From Bordetella genomosp. 13 (lineage in GTDB: Bacteria > Pseudomonadota > Gammaproteobacteria > Burkholderiales > Burkholderiaceae_B): a stretch of 64,000 nucleotides of DNA. The DNA is taken from assembly GCF_007679965.1 (NCBI RefSeq), contig NZ_VEHL01000002.1, forward strand, positions 206,235 through 270,234, given 5' to 3'. Made by a program: the position numbers and the translations under genes. Each line of letters begins with the position of its first letter. The stretch's first letter is position 1. A model generated the notes under the pieces. The model was not told the DNA's origin and made no database searches. It saw nothing but the letters and a program-made list of their open reading frames with translations. This document shows, in pieces, positions 1 through 9,695 of the stretch.

Positions 1-341
1 ATGCTGCAGCTGCCGTCCAACGCCTTCATGGCCTGAGTCCACGCTGGCTCCTGCCAAGCGGGCAGTGCGCATCACCAGCGCATTCCGCAAAATTTTGTAT
101 CAAGTTGCACGTTTCAGACACTTTTGGCATTGCTGAAACACAAATTGCAAGATTTTTCGCGATACTCCTCGCAGATCCGGGAATGTCGCGCTTCAAGCGG
201 CTTTCCAGCGCCGCTGCGCCCCTGAATGCGCCATGTTGGCCCCGCCCGCCAGGCAGCCGCAAAAAATACGAGCCGTGATCGCGCCGGCCCCGCTGTTCGG
301 GCCAACTTCGACAGTGCCTTCAACCTAGCTTCCTCTTTCCG
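1..341. other. Stretch without a supported gene
   Basis: No convincing reading frame lies here. One plus-strand frame ends in TGA at 34-36 and could be the tail of a gene entering from the left, but only eleven codons are visible. An AT-richer patch at about 90-160 carries a 7-bp inverted repeat, GTTTCAG at 111-117 and CTGAAAC at 133-139, and probably belongs to the regulatory region of the outer-membrane gene that starts at 342. Confidence 0.4.
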
Positions 342-1085
342 ATGCGATCCGTCCCGTCCCGCACCTTGTTCGTGCGCAGCGTCCTTGCGCGCGCCGCTTT
401 CGTTCACCTGCGCGCCGCCGCCTTGCTGGCCACCACGGCCGCCGCCGCGCTCGCCACCCATCCCGTCCACGCACAGGAGGTCTACGCCAATGCCGGCTTT
501 CTGGGCGCGGGCATCGGCTATGCCCAGGGGATCACCCAGTCGTTCACCCTGCGCGCCGATTTCAGCACCGTCGGCACGGTCAAGCACAGCGGCACCACCA
601 ATGATTTCGACTACGACGGCCGGTTCCGCAGCAACCAGGCCATGGTTTACGCGGACTGGTTTCCGTTCGACGCCGGCTTTCGCCTGACGGCCGGTATCGG
701 CTGGCGCGAGATGACGGGCTCGGCCGAGCCCCGGCCCGACGAGAACGGCCGCATCCGCATCGGCGATACGAAGCTGCGCTACCGCGAGGGCGACTATGCC
801 CGCGCCAAGCTGGACTTCCCGCGGATCGCGCCATACCTGGGCATCGGCTGGGGCCACAATGTTGTGCAACGCAAGCAGGGCTGGGGCTTCATCGCCGACC
901 TGGGCGTGTTGTTCGGCAGGCCCACGGTCAACATGGACGTCAACCCGGCGCTCTACACGCGACTGGGCATCCGCTCGGGCGATGCGCAGCGCGAGATCGA
1001 CAAGCAGCGGGACAAGATGCAGGACGACGCGAATTCGCTGCGCTTCTTCCCCCAGGCCTACGTGGGCGTGTCGTACACGTTCTGA
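342..1085 (+). CDS. Outer membrane beta-barrel protein
   Basis: A 247-residue exported protein. The long N-terminus has an Arg-rich start, an Ala/Leu core and a signal-peptidase I type site after VHA (about residue 44). The mature part alternates polar and hydrophobic residues and ends in aromatic Phe (VGVSYTF), the C-terminal signature of outer-membrane barrels recognised by the BAM machinery. Glycine-rich strands such as GAGIGYAQG and YLGIGWGHN fit a small OmpW/OprF-like barrel. No substrate can be assigned. It stands alone ahead of fmt with an 91-bp gap. I do not recognise a more specific family. Confidence 0.75.
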   Translation: MRSVPSRTLFVRSVLARAAFVHLRAAALLATTAAAALATHPVHAQEVYANAGFLGAGIGYAQGITQSFTLRADFSTVGTVKHSGTTNDFDYDGRFRSNQAMVYADWFPFDAGFRLTAGIGWREMTGSAEPRPDENGRIRIGDTKLRYREGDYARAKLDFPRIAPYLGIGWGHNVVQRKQGWGFIADLGVLFGRPTVNMDVNPALYTRLGIRSGDAQREIDKQRDKMQDDANSLRFFPQAYVGVSYTF

Positions 1086-1176
1086 AGCCGGCCGGCGGCG
1101 CGATCGCGGTATAAATCGGGCTGGATGTCATCGCGCCTGACGCGCGGTGGCTGCACTTCATACTTGCCCGATCCCC

Positions 1177-2130
1177 ATGCGCCTTGTCTTTGCCGGAACC
1201 CCCGAATTCGCCCGTATCGCCCTGGATGCCCTGTTGGCCGCCGGGCACGAGATCCCGTTGGTGCTGACCCAGCCCGACCGTCCCGCGGGCCGGGGCCTTA
1301 AGCTCACGCCCAGCCCGGTCAAGCAGGCGGCGCTGGCCGCCGGCATCGAGGTGGCGCAGCCGCGCAGCCTGCGGCTGGACGGCCGCTATCCCGACGAGGC
1401 CGCGGCGGCGCGCGACCTGCTGGTCCGTACGGCGCCCGACGTCATGGTGGTGGCCGCCTACGGCCTGATCCTGCCGCAATGGACGCTGCAGCTGCCGCGG
1501 CTGGGCTGCCTGAACATCCATGCCAGCCTGCTGCCGCGCTGGCGCGGCGCCGCGCCGATCCAGCGTGCCATCGAGGCCGGCGATGCGCGCACCGGGGTCA
1601 CCATCATGCAGATGGACGAAGGCCTGGATACCGGCGACATGCTGCTGGAACACGTGGTGCCCATCGGCCCGCAGCAAAGCGCGGCCGAACTGCACGACGC
1701 GCTGGCCGCCGCGGGCGGACAGGCCATCGTGCAAGCGCTGGCTGCCCTGCCGCGCGGCGAGCTGGTGCCGCGCAGCCAGCCGGAAGACGGCGTCACCTAT
1801 GCCGCCAAGCTGGACAAGGCCGAGGCCGCGCTGGACCTGGCGCAGCCGGCCGAGACGCTGGCACGCCGTATCCGCGCCTTCAATCCCGTGCCGGGCGCCA
1901 CGCTGCGCCTGCCGGGACTGCCCGATCCCGTGAAGGTGTGGCGCGCCCAGGTGCTACCGGCCGAGTCCGCGGGCGCCGAGCCGGGCCGCGTGTTGCGCGC
2001 GTCCGCGCAAGGCGTGGACGTGGCCACGGGTGAGGGCGTGCTGCGCTTGCTGGAGCTGCAGAAGGCGGGCGGCAAGCGCCAGCCGGCCGAGGCTTTCGTG
2101 CTGGGATGGCAGCCGCCGCAGGCGGGCTGA
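1177..2130 (+). CDS. fmt: Methionyl-tRNA formyltransferase
   Basis: Transfers a formyl group from 10-formyl-tetrahydrofolate to Met-tRNA(fMet) for initiation. The 317-residue protein begins [12 protein letters not shown], the usual start of the family. An in-frame GTG at 1147 would add ten residues without family support, so 1177 is chosen. The catalytic segment [20 protein letters not shown] (Asn/His motif) and the DEGLDTGDM loop are intact, and the C-terminal OB-like domain is present. The usual partner def is not adjacent here. Length is normal for the family. Confidence 0.96.
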   Translation: MRLVFAGTPEFARIALDALLAAGHEIPLVLTQPDRPAGRGLKLTPSPVKQAALAAGIEVAQPRSLRLDGRYPDEAAAARDLLVRTAPDVMVVAAYGLILPQWTLQLPRLGCLNIHASLLPRWRGAAPIQRAIEAGDARTGVTIMQMDEGLDTGDMLLEHVVPIGPQQSAAELHDALAAAGGQAIVQALAALPRGELVPRSQPEDGVTYAAKLDKAEAALDLAQPAETLARRIRAFNPVPGATLRLPGLPDPVKVWRAQVLPAESAGAEPGRVLRASAQGVDVATGEGVLRLLELQKAGGKRQPAEAFVLGWQPPQAG

Positions 2131-2242
2131 GGACCGACCGGACAGGCTTGCGGCCTTCCTGCCGGCAGCGCCGCGGGCGATGCGCCGATGCGGCGTCGGC
2201 GATGAGCCGAAGATCGACGCGATGCGCGGGGAGCCCGCGCCC

Positions 2243-2872
2243 CTAGGCCAGTTGCGCCGGGATGTCCGCCACGTCCAGGAACAGCGTATCGGGCGATCCC
2301 GCGCGCAACGCGTCCACGTGGTTGTAGCCCCAGGCCACGCATCCCACGCGCACGCCGGCCTGGCGCGCTGCCTCGATATCGCGCAGCTCGTCGCCCACCA
2401 GCATCAACTGCTGCGGCGGGATGGCATGGCGCGCCAGCAGGCGCTTGAGCTTGGCCGGCTTGCCGAACATGTCGGTGCCGCACTCGTAGTCATCGAACAG
2501 CGTCTGGACCTTCGGGCCCAGCACGCGCCGCACGTTGTCCAGCGAGTTCGAGCTGACCACGGCCAGCTGCACGCCGGCCTCCTTCAATTGCGCCAACGCG
2601 TCGGCGATGCCGTCGAACAGCCGCACCTCGCCGGGCGCGGCATCGGCCATGCGCTGGCGCACGTGGATCATGATGGCGGGCAGTTTCCAGAAGGGCACCC
2701 GCAGCATCCGCAGGATCTCTTGCGCGCTGCAATGGCGCATGCGCAGCCGCTCCTGCGCGTCCGGCTTGCGAAAGCCGTAACGGTCGGCCACGTCGTCCAG
2801 GATGCCATCGAACCACGGCAGGGTGTCGGCCAGCGTGCCGTCGAAGTCGAAGGCCGCGATGCGAGGCTTCAA
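2243..2872 (-). CDS. HAD-superfamily phosphatase (Gph-like)
   Basis: A 209-residue HAD hydrolase. Motif I is AAFDFDGTLADT (nucleophile Asp and Asp+2), motif II is VVSSNS, the Lys of motif III sits in GKPAKLKRLL, and motif IV is VGDELRDIEAA. It resembles phosphoglycolate phosphatase-like enzymes, but the substrate cannot be read. The best start is TTG at 2872, whose bases overlap the TGA of the upstream gene (TTGA), implying translational coupling. No ATG lies at a suitable place between the upstream stop and motif I. It is last in a leftward three-gene run. Confidence 0.85.
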   Translation of the reverse strand: MKPRIAAFDFDGTLADTLPWFDGILDDVADRYGFRKPDAQERLRMRHCSAQEILRMLRVPFWKLPAIMIHVRQRMADAAPGEVRLFDGIADALAQLKEAGVQLAVVSSNSLDNVRRVLGPKVQTLFDDYECGTDMFGKPAKLKRLLARHAIPPQQLMLVGDELRDIEAARQAGVRVGCVAWGYNHVDALRAGSPDTLFLDVADIPAQLA

Positions 2873-3471
2873 GCCGTCTCTCGGGCAGGGGGCGGACCGT
2901 TGCGGCGGATCCATTGCAGGACCGGCGCCAGTTCCTCGATGGCCGGCGCGGCGGCCACGACCTGCGTGGCGTTGGTCCACGGATAGGGCAGGCCGGTCAG
3001 CCATTCCAGCACGGGCTCGCTGTCGCGCGCCGGCAGCGTCAGCATGGTCTCGATGGTGATGACCAGCTTGCTGGCCAGGTGCGGCTCGCGCTGGAAGGTC
3101 CAGTCGTAGCGGCCGCAACCCAGGCGCACCTGGCCGCTGGCCTTCTCGGTCATGCCGACGATCCAGTCGCAGTCGTACGTGTCCAGCACGGCGCCTTCCT
3201 CGGGCCGGGACAGGTAGAACGTGTAGACGTTGTCGTAGGTCTGGCCGAAGCGCCGCACCAGGGTATCGGTGATTGCCTCGCGGCCGCGCGCCTCGGGCGG
3301 GAAGGCGATGGCCTCCGTGCGCAGCGCCATCTTCAGGATGGCGTCGGACGCGAAGGCGCGCCCCATGTACCACGGGCGATTCTCGTCCTTGGCATGGAAG
3401 TAATCGCGCAGCACGGCTGCGCTGTCGCGCGCCTGGAGGGAGGATTTCAATGTTCGCCCTTTTCGATCCAT
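2869..3471 (-). CDS. SnoaL/NTF2-like protein
   Basis: Up to 200 residues. The size and the alternation of aromatic and charged residues (LRDYFHAKDENRPWYMGRAF, then FGQTYDNVYTFYL) suggest an NTF2/SnoaL-type cone-shaped fold. These are small ligand-binding or isomerase domains; no catalytic function can be assigned. ATG at 3471 overlaps the preceding LOG gene by 25 bp. An alternative TTG at 3452 overlaps that gene's TGA in a TTGA, the same arrangement as at the next junction. It sits in an operon with the LOG-family and HAD genes. Confidence 0.7.
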   Translation of the reverse strand: MDRKGRTLKSSLQARDSAAVLRDYFHAKDENRPWYMGRAFASDAILKMALRTEAIAFPPEARGREAITDTLVRRFGQTYDNVYTFYLSRPEEGAVLDTYDCDWIVGMTEKASGQVRLGCGRYDWTFQREPHLASKLVITIETMLTLPARDSEPVLEWLTGLPYPWTNATQVVAAAPAIEELAPVLQWIRRNGPPPARETA

Positions 3472-4034
3472 TTGGATACCGTGGGAGCAGTGTAGGCGGC
3501 GAAGCGATCCAGCAGCGCCGCGGGATCGGACTCGACCGTCAGCATGGCGCGGTGCTGCTCGCGCACGAAGGCTTCTTCGACGGTGTGGTCCAGGAAGGCC
3601 GCCAGCTGGTCGTAATAGCCGGCGATGTTGAGCAGGCCGCAGGGCTTGGCATGCATGCCGAGCTGGGCCCAGGTCCAGGTCTCGAAGATCTCTTCCAACG
3701 TGCCGGCGCCGCCGGGCAGGGCGACGAAGCCGTCGGACTCCTGCGCCATCAGCGTCTTGCGCTCGTGCATCGATTGCACCACGCGCAGGTCGGTCAGGCC
3801 GTGATGCGCCAGCTCCTTGCGCACCAGCGCTTCGGGGATGATGCCCAGCACGCGGCCGCCCTCGGCCAGCACGGCGTCGGCCACCGCGCCCATGATGCCG
3901 ACGCTGGCGCCGCCGTACACCAGGCCGATGTCGCGGCGCACGAGCTCGCGCCCCAGGGCCTGGGCCTGTTCGATGTAGACGGGTTGGCGGCCGCTGTTCG
4001 AGCCGCAGTACACGCAGATGTTCTTCAGGGACAT
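3447..4034 (-). CDS. LOG-family protein (TIGR00730)
   Basis: A 195-residue Rossmann-fold protein of the LOG/YvdD family. Members hydrolyse cytokinin riboside 5'-monophosphate, or more generally nucleoside monophosphates, to base and ribose phosphate. The diagnostic motif is intact as LPGGAGTLEE (about residues 100-109), and the first strand is NICVYCGSNSG. The start at MSLKNICVYCGS fits the family length. It heads a leftward cluster; the divergent neighbour is a ferritin-like gene. The cellular substrate in this organism is inferred only from the family. Confidence 0.88.
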   Translation of the reverse strand: MSLKNICVYCGSNSGRQPVYIEQAQALGRELVRRDIGLVYGGASVGIMGAVADAVLAEGGRVLGIIPEALVRKELAHHGLTDLRVVQSMHERKTLMAQESDGFVALPGGAGTLEEIFETWTWAQLGMHAKPCGLLNIAGYYDQLAAFLDHTVEEAFVREQHRAMLTVESDPAALLDRFAAYTAPTVSKWIEKGEH

Positions 4035-4267
4035 GGGACGCGCCGGCGGGTCGCGCCGGTTACAAATTGGGTGAGAGACGCAAGAATGATTAACTAGTTT
4101 ACGCAACTCGCCGGGCCTGCCAGCCGCGCTGCCCCATGGGCGGGGCATTTCCGGCGCACTTTTGCCAGCAAGAATTCGACACAGCACAAAAAATCTCCAT
4201 CGATACACTGGGTCGTTCCAGGCGCCCGGACAGAGAAGGGGCGTCTCCACCAGCCAGGAGCAACGAC

Positions 4268-4813
4268 ATGACACAGTCCACCCAGACCTCAGGTTCGTTC
4301 GATATGGATGTGCAGGCCATCCGCGCCAAGGCGCGTCAGGACATCGAGTCCGGCGCCGTCACCGACACGTACCGCGCCGATCGCGAAACGGTGCTGAAGC
4401 TTCTCAACGAAGCGCTGGCCACCGAAGTCGTCTGTGTGCTGCGCTACAAGCGCCACTACTTCATGGCCCGCGGCCTGAACGCCGAGCCCGTGGCGGCCGA
4501 GTTCGCCGAGCACGCGGCCGAAGAGCAGTCGCACGCCGACCGCCTGGCCGAGCGCATCGTGCAGTTGGGCGGCGAGCCCAACCTGTCGCCCGAGGGTCTG
4601 ACCGCGCGCAGCCACTCGGAATATGTGGAAGGCAGCACGCTGCAGGACATGATCAAGGAAAACCTGATCGCCGAGCGCATCGCCATCGACAGCTATCGCC
4701 AGATGGTCGAATACATCGGCGACAAGGACACCACCACGCGCCGCCTGCTGGAAGAGATCCTGGCGGTCGAGGAAGAGCACGCGGACGACCTGTCGGACTT
4801 CCTGGAGAAGTGA
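4268..4813 (+). CDS. Ferritin-like diiron protein (bacterioferritin family)
   Basis: A four-helix ferritin-like protein of 181 residues. Iron-ligand motifs appear on each helix: Glu in LATEVVCVLRY, ExxH-type EHAAEEQSHAD, ENLIAERIAID, and AVEEEHADDL. The role is iron storage or detoxification, or DNA protection. The SD-like AGGAG before ATG 4268 supports the start, although the frame is open upstream. Bacterioferritins usually have about 158 residues; the extra N-terminal 20 residues are polar. No heme-ligating Met can be assigned with confidence. It is monocistronic. Confidence 0.85.
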   Translation: MTQSTQTSGSFDMDVQAIRAKARQDIESGAVTDTYRADRETVLKLLNEALATEVVCVLRYKRHYFMARGLNAEPVAAEFAEHAAEEQSHADRLAERIVQLGGEPNLSPEGLTARSHSEYVEGSTLQDMIKENLIAERIAIDSYRQMVEYIGDKDTTTRRLLEEILAVEEEHADDLSDFLEK

Positions 4814-4871
4814 TGGTCCAGACGCCGCCGGCGCGACGTCCGTCATGGACGCGGCCGGTGGCCGGACGCGG

Positions 4872-5363
4872 CTACAGCAACGCGTCGTAGGGCGCCTGCT
4901 TCAGCGCTGCCGGGCATTGATGCGGCGGCAGGTCCGCCGCCAGCGTGAAGTCCCGGAACTCGAAGCCCGGGCCCACGGTGCAGCCGGCCAGGGCGTATTC
5001 GCCCGCCGGGCGCGCGGCCTGCCAAGCGCCCGCCGGAACCACGCGCACGGGCAGGGCATCCGCGTCCGCCATGCCAAGTTTCCAGGTGATCACCTGGGAG
5101 GCGCCGGGCAGCAGCACCATCAGGTCGATGGGCGCGCCTTCGTAGTGATGCCACGCCTCGTCGGCATCGACGCGATGCCACCGGCTGCACGCGCCTTGCG
5201 GCAGCAGGAAGAAGATGGACGTCAGCGCGCCGCGCGCCTCGCCGTCGGGCTGCCGCAGCACCGTCAGGCCCGAGCGGAAGACTTCGCGATACATCCCGCC
5301 TTCGGGATGCGGCTCCAGGCGCAGCCGCTGCGCCAGCTCCTTGGCGCGCGCGGACAGCGTCAC
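4872..5363 (-). CDS. DUF985 cupin-fold protein
   Basis: A 163-residue cupin of the DUF985 family. Typical segments are [13 protein letters not shown] near the N-terminus, then [24 protein letters not shown] and [13 protein letters not shown]. Function is unknown; the fold suggests binding of a small ligand. The chosen start is GTG at 5363, which overlaps the rimO stop as GTGA. An upstream GTG at 5378 would add only five residues. Overlap with rimO implies co-expression in the leftward operon. Confidence 0.82.
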   Translation of the reverse strand: MTLSARAKELAQRLRLEPHPEGGMYREVFRSGLTVLRQPDGEARGALTSIFFLLPQGACSRWHRVDADEAWHHYEGAPIDLMVLLPGASQVITWKLGMADADALPVRVVPAGAWQAARPAGEYALAGCTVGPGFEFRDFTLAADLPPHQCPAALKQAPYDALL

Positions 5364-6793
5364 AGCGCCTCGCCCCACAGATCGTATTCGTCCGAATCGG
5401 TGATCCGCACGCGCACGATGTCGCCGGCGGCCAGCGGACGGTCGCTGTCGACGTAGACGCAGCCGTCGATCTCGGGCGCATCCGCGCTGGAGCGGCCGAT
5501 GATGTCGCCGTCCTCGTCAGTGCCGTCGATCAGCACGTCGATCTCGCGTCCCACCTTCGCCTTCAGGCGCGCGGCCGAGATGGCCTGCTGGTGCTCCATG
5601 AAGCGCTCCCAGCGTTCCTGCTTGACCTCGTCGGGCACGGGATCGGGCAGGTCATTGGCTGGCGCGCCTTCCACCGGCGAATACTGGAAACAGCCCACGC
5701 GATCCAGCTGCGCTTCGCTCATCCAGTCCAGCAGATACTGGAAGTCTTCCTCGGTCTCGCCGGGGAAGCCGACGATGAAGGTGGACCGCAGCGTCAGGTC
5801 GGGACAGATCTCGCGCCAGCGCTTGATGCGGGCCAGCGTCTTGTCCTCGAAGGCCGGGCGTTTCATCAGCTTCAGCACGCGCGGGCTGGCGTGCTGGAAG
5901 GGGATGTCCAGGTAGGGCAGGATCTTGCCCTCGGCCATCAGCGGGATGACCTCGTCCACGTGCGGATACGGGTACACGTAGTGCAGGCGCGTCCACACGC
6001 CCATCTCGGACAGGGCCGCGCACAGCTCGGTCATGCGCGTCTTCACCGGGCGGCCGTTCCAGAAGCCGCTGCGGAACTTCACGTCCACGCCGTAGGCGCT
6101 GGTGTCCTGCGAGACGACCAGCAGCTCCTTCACGCCGGCCTTCACCAGGCGTTCGGCTTCGCTCAGCACGTCGCCCACCGGACGGCTGACCAGGTCGCCG
6201 CGCATGGACGGGATGATGCAGAAGCTGCAGCGGTGATTGCAGCCTTCGGAGATCTTCAGGTAGGCGTAGTGGCGCGGCGTCAGCTTGATGCCTTGCGGCG
6301 GCACCAGGTCGACGTAGGGATTGTGGTTCTGCACCGGGGGCGCGGCCTGGTGCACGGCCTGCACGACCTGTTCGTATTGCTGTGGACCCGTCACGGCCAG
6401 TACGCTGGGATGCACCTGCCGGATGGCCGATTCTTCCACGCCCAGGCAGCCCGTGACGATGACGCGGCCGTTGGCCGCGATGGCCTCGCCGATGGCTTCC
6501 AGCGATTCGGCCTTGGCGCTGTCGATGAAGCCACAGGTGTTGACCACCACCACGTCGGCGTTGTCGTAGCTGGGCGTGATCTGGTAGCCCTCGGTGCGCA
6601 GCTGGGTCAGGATGCGCTCGGAGTCCACGAGCGCCTTCGGACAGCCCAGCGACACGAAGCCCACGCGCGGCACGCGGCCATCGGCGGCGGCCGCCGCGAT
6701 GGCGTCGTCCAGTTGCTTGCCGGTGTCGTTGCCGGGGGCGTTGTCGGCATTGGAGGAGCCTTTGCCGGCCCGGGATTTTTCAAGGGTTTCCAA
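5360..6793 (-). CDS. rimO: Ribosomal protein uS12 methylthiotransferase RimO
   Basis: A radical-SAM enzyme that methylthiolates the conserved Asp of ribosomal protein S12. The 477 residues include an N-terminal UPF0004 domain ([18 protein letters not shown], Cys cluster), the radical-SAM triad in [11 protein letters not shown], and a C-terminal TRAM domain ending near [12 protein letters not shown]. The ALVD in place of the more common NLVD after the first Cys is minor. A polar N-terminal extension of about 40 residues precedes the core. Its start overlaps the upstream regulator gene by 14 bp. Confidence 0.95.
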   Translation of the reverse strand: METLEKSRAGKGSSNADNAPGNDTGKQLDDAIAAAAADGRVPRVGFVSLGCPKALVDSERILTQLRTEGYQITPSYDNADVVVVNTCGFIDSAKAESLEAIGEAIAANGRVIVTGCLGVEESAIRQVHPSVLAVTGPQQYEQVVQAVHQAAPPVQNHNPYVDLVPPQGIKLTPRHYAYLKISEGCNHRCSFCIIPSMRGDLVSRPVGDVLSEAERLVKAGVKELLVVSQDTSAYGVDVKFRSGFWNGRPVKTRMTELCAALSEMGVWTRLHYVYPYPHVDEVIPLMAEGKILPYLDIPFQHASPRVLKLMKRPAFEDKTLARIKRWREICPDLTLRSTFIVGFPGETEEDFQYLLDWMSEAQLDRVGCFQYSPVEGAPANDLPDPVPDEVKQERWERFMEHQQAISAARLKAKVGREIDVLIDGTDEDGDIIGRSSADAPEIDGCVYVDSDRPLAAGDIVRVRITDSDEYDLWGEAL

Positions 6794-7058
6794 TCTGGTT
6801 CACCGTAGTGTTCGTGTCTTCCGCATGCCAGGGCGGCAGGTCGCGCAAGGTCTCGGGGTGGAGGATGGCCACGCGCAACAGGGTCTTGGCCGCACCCGAC
6901 GGGTTGCGGCGGCCTTGCTCCCAGTCCTGCAGGGTGCGCACGCTGACGCCCAGCAGGTCGGCGAAGTCGGCCTGGGGCAGGCCGACGCGGTTGCGCGCCT
7001 CGCTGATATGCGACGGCTGCCACTGTGCGGCTTGCGCCAGTGGGGCTGCTTTCTTCAT
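6780..7058 (-). CDS. HigA/NadS-like XRE regulator without a visible toxin
   Basis: A 92-residue helix-turn-helix protein. The segment [19 protein letters not shown] followed by [19 protein letters not shown] is the signature of HigA/NadS-type antitoxins. Its final codons overlap rimO, so both are probably made from one mRNA. No RelE/HigB-like toxin is visible upstream or downstream, so it is a solitary antitoxin-like regulator or a repurposed one. A 15-bp palindrome overlaps the TATAAT box 88 bp upstream, suggesting autoregulation that would also control rimO. Confidence 0.85.
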   Translation of the reverse strand: MKKAAPLAQAAQWQPSHISEARNRVGLPQADFADLLGVSVRTLQDWEQGRRNPSGAAKTLLRVAILHPETLRDLPPWHAEDTNTTVNQIGNP

Positions 7059-7615
7059 GGTTGGTTCGAGGGTTGGGCGGCGGCGCGTTCGCGCGGCAGT
7101 CCGGAATCCAGGCCGTCGTGCCGGGGTGGCGACGAGGGAGGTGGCATTATACGGCATTGCCGTAGGGTGCCGTCCGCGGGCGCCGCGATCGCGTGGCAGC
7201 CCCTGGCATCCGACCCCACTAGACACTTCTTTTGCAAATGACCGGTAGGTGAAAGCGCGTCGGCCCTGTAGGCTGGGTCTTGCCGATCCAATGTGACAGA
7301 GCAATGCCATGACCCAGTGTGTACGCAGCGCGGGCGCGGTGCCGCTGGAGCATTCTCCTCCTCCGAATCCGACCTACCCCGACAAGCACCAGGACCGCCC
7401 GCCGCCCGCACCTCCTGCCCAGCGCACGCCGCCGCCGCAGAGGCACGGCTGAGCGCGCGCACCTGCCCGGCCGCACTGGCGGGGCGCAATCCCGCTGCCC
7501 TGTACGCGCGATTCCATGCGCGTATCGACAGACGGGGACGATCGTCCTACTCAACTGCCGGCGAGGCAAGCGCCATCCCGGCATGGACGGCATGACACAG
7601 GTGCAGAATTTGCCA
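7059..7615. other. 557-bp region between divergent genes
   Basis: Apart from the palindromic promoter at 7146-7164, no gene is supported. The plus-strand frame of the peptidase gene is open upstream to about 7319, but its translation is Arg-rich and lacks family similarity, so it is taken as non-coding. No clear promoter for the peptidase gene is visible. Confidence 0.45.
7146..7164 (-). promoter_or_regulatory. Promoter -10 box with overlapping operator of the HigA-like gene
   Basis: Read leftward, TATAAT lies at 7151-7146 and the perfect inverted repeat TACGGC-N3-GCCGTA spans 7150-7164. The palindrome overlaps the -10 box, the classic layout for a self-repressing HTH regulator. The -35 region is poor. 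Binding is inferred. Confidence 0.55.
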
Positions 7616-8779
7616 ATGACTTTTTCCTCGGCGACGAAGAGCCGGCCCCGCGAGACCGAATGGACGCCCCGCGCCTACCAATGCGCATGCGGCCGGCGGA
7701 TCTTTTTCCGGAATACGCAATGCCTGGCCTGCAAGGCTTCGCTGGGCTACGTGGCGTCCCGCCGCACCGTCTATCCGCTGCTGCCCGGCCCCGGACCGCA
7801 GACGTGGCGCATCGTCGCGGACGAGGACGGCGACAGCCGGCCATATCGGCGATGCGCGAACTTCGCGACAGCCGCAGCGTGCAACTGGCTGCTCGAACCG
7901 GGTGAAGGCCACGCCATGCATTTCTGCCGGTCCTGCCGGCTCAACCGCACCATCCCCGACCTGTCCCAGGCACGCAATCCGCCGTTGTGGCTGGGCATGG
8001 AGCGGGCCAAGCGCAGGCTGGTATCGCAACTGATCGGCCTGGGGCTGCCCGTGGCATCCAAGGTGTCCGAAGATCCGCGCCACGGCCTGGCGTACGATTT
8101 CCTCTGCAACGCCGCTGGGCAGCCGCGCGTGATGACCGGGCATGCCGACGGCATCATCACCATCAACCTGGAAGAGGCCGACGATGCGGCGCGAGAGCGC
8201 ATCCGCATCGACATGGGCGAGCCCTACCGCACGCTGCTCGGCCATTTCCGCCACGAGGTCGGTCATTACTACTGGGACCGGCTGGTGCGGGACAAACCGT
8301 GGCAGCAGGACGGCCGGCGGCTGTTCGGAGACGAACGCCAGGACTATCGCGCCGCGCTGGATGCGAACTACGCAAGCGGTCCGCCCGCCGACTGGCGGCT
8401 GCGGTACGTCAGTGCCTACGCGAGCATCCACCCCTATGAAGACTGGGCGGAGACCTGGGCGCACTACCTGCACCTGCGCGATACGCTGGACACCGCCGTG
8501 AGCTATGGCATCGCTGGCGCGGAGGACGACGACGAGCGCGCCGCGTTCGGTCCTGTCGACCTGTGGCGGCGCGATCTTTCCAACGGGTTGGCCTTCCTCG
8601 ACATACTGAACCGGTGGGTGCGTATCACGAGCGTGATGAACGAGATGTCACGGGCCATGGGCCAGCACGACTTCTATCCTTTCGTGCTGCCCCATGCGGC
8701 CGTCGCGAAGCTGCATTTCATCCATTGCGTCGTGTCGCAGGACATGGGGGGCGCGCCGGCCCTGGAGGCGCGGGCATGA
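7616..8779 (+). CDS. Zinc-ribbon, zincin-like metallopeptidase (DUF2248-type)
   Basis: A 387-residue putative zinc metallopeptidase. The N-terminus has a zinc-ribbon (CACG, then CLAC) and a second Cys pair (FCRSC). The active site is HEVGHYYW at about residues 216-223 with downstream Glu/His in HPYEDWAETWAHYLH, typical of the putative zinc-binding metallopeptidase family. ATG 7616 has a weak AGGTG upstream; ATGs at 7583 and 7592 are alternatives. It overlaps the following transglutaminase-like gene as ATGA. Such peptidases often occur with transglutaminase, Alpha-E and ATP-grasp genes; the last two are absent here. Confidence 0.85.
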   Translation: MTFSSATKSRPRETEWTPRAYQCACGRRIFFRNTQCLACKASLGYVASRRTVYPLLPGPGPQTWRIVADEDGDSRPYRRCANFATAAACNWLLEPGEGHAMHFCRSCRLNRTIPDLSQARNPPLWLGMERAKRRLVSQLIGLGLPVASKVSEDPRHGLAYDFLCNAAGQPRVMTGHADGIITINLEEADDAARERIRIDMGEPYRTLLGHFRHEVGHYYWDRLVRDKPWQQDGRRLFGDERQDYRAALDANYASGPPADWRLRYVSAYASIHPYEDWAETWAHYLHLRDTLDTAVSYGIAGAEDDDERAAFGPVDLWRRDLSNGLAFLDILNRWVRITSVMNEMSRAMGQHDFYPFVLPHAAVAKLHFIHCVVSQDMGGAPALEARA

Positions 8780-9660
8780 TCGACGCGGAGAAGGTCCGGA
8801 TCGCGCTGAGCGTCGACCTGGAGTATGAAATCGGTTCTTATGGCGCGGATTTCATCTTCAATATCCATGCCGCCCATACCGCTCGCCAGTCGGTGTCCAG
8901 CGAGCACGTGTCGCTGAGCCAGCCCATCGTCGCCGACGTGCAGACCGAACCCCTGACTGGGAACCGCTACATGCGGCTGCGCGCCATGCCGGGCCTGCTG
9001 AAAGTGGCCTATCGCGCGACCCTGGAACTGCAGCACCATCGCGCGGAACCGGCCCGCCTTAACGAGGTCGCCATCCGGGATCTGCCGCTCGCCACGCTGG
9101 GATACCTCTATCCCAGCCGCTATTGCGAGTCGGACAAGCTCATGCGCATCGCCATGAAGCAGTTCGGCGCAATGGCGCCCGGTTATGCCCGCGTGCAGGC
9201 CATCATGGCGTGGGTGCAGAAAGAGATCACCTACTTGCCGAACACCTCGGGATCGAGCACCTCGGCCGTCGACACCCTCCTGGGCCAGACGGGCGTGTGC
9301 CGCGACTTCGCCCATTTGATGATCACCCTGTGCCGGTCGCTGAACATTCCGGCGCGCTTCACCACCGGCACCGACTACGGCGCCGATCCGATGATCGGCC
9401 CGCCCGACTTCCACGCCTATGTCGAGGTGTATGTCGGCGACCGCTGGTACATCTTCGATCCCTCCGGCACCGGCGTGCCGATGGGTTTCGTGCGCATCGG
9501 CACGGGCCGCGATGCTGCCGATGTGTCGTTCGCGACGATGTTCGGCGCCGTGACCCCCCTCTGCGGGCCGAAAGTGGATGCCCGGGCGATCGAAGACGCT
9601 TCTGCCGGCATCGTCCGGCCGTACCACACGCATCTGGCCATTTCAACGGACACGCCCTAG
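8776..9660 (+). CDS. Transglutaminase-like cysteine protease-fold protein
   Basis: A 294-residue protein with an N-terminal beta-rich domain and a transglutaminase-like core. The catalytic triad is visible: Cys in TGVCRDFAHL, His in DFHAYVEVYV and Asp in YIFDPSG. Related bacterial proteins act as peptidases or amide-forming enzymes on peptides; the substrate is unknown. Its ATG overlaps the stop of the peptidase gene, so the two are coupled. Both lack signal peptides, so a cytoplasmic role is likely. Confidence 0.88.
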   Translation: MIDAEKVRIALSVDLEYEIGSYGADFIFNIHAAHTARQSVSSEHVSLSQPIVADVQTEPLTGNRYMRLRAMPGLLKVAYRATLELQHHRAEPARLNEVAIRDLPLATLGYLYPSRYCESDKLMRIAMKQFGAMAPGYARVQAIMAWVQKEITYLPNTSGSSTSAVDTLLGQTGVCRDFAHLMITLCRSLNIPARFTTGTDYGADPMIGPPDFHAYVEVYVGDRWYIFDPSGTGVPMGFVRIGTGRDAADVSFATMFGAVTPLCGPKVDARAIEDASAGIVRPYHTHLAISTDTP

Positions 9661-9695
9661 GCGTGTTCCCCACCCCGAACAACGAGGCTCTCTCC

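Noticed and set aside
1147..1176. GTG start ten codons upstream for fmt
   Set aside because: The extra residues are not part of the family; ATG 1177 begins the conserved [11 protein letters not shown].
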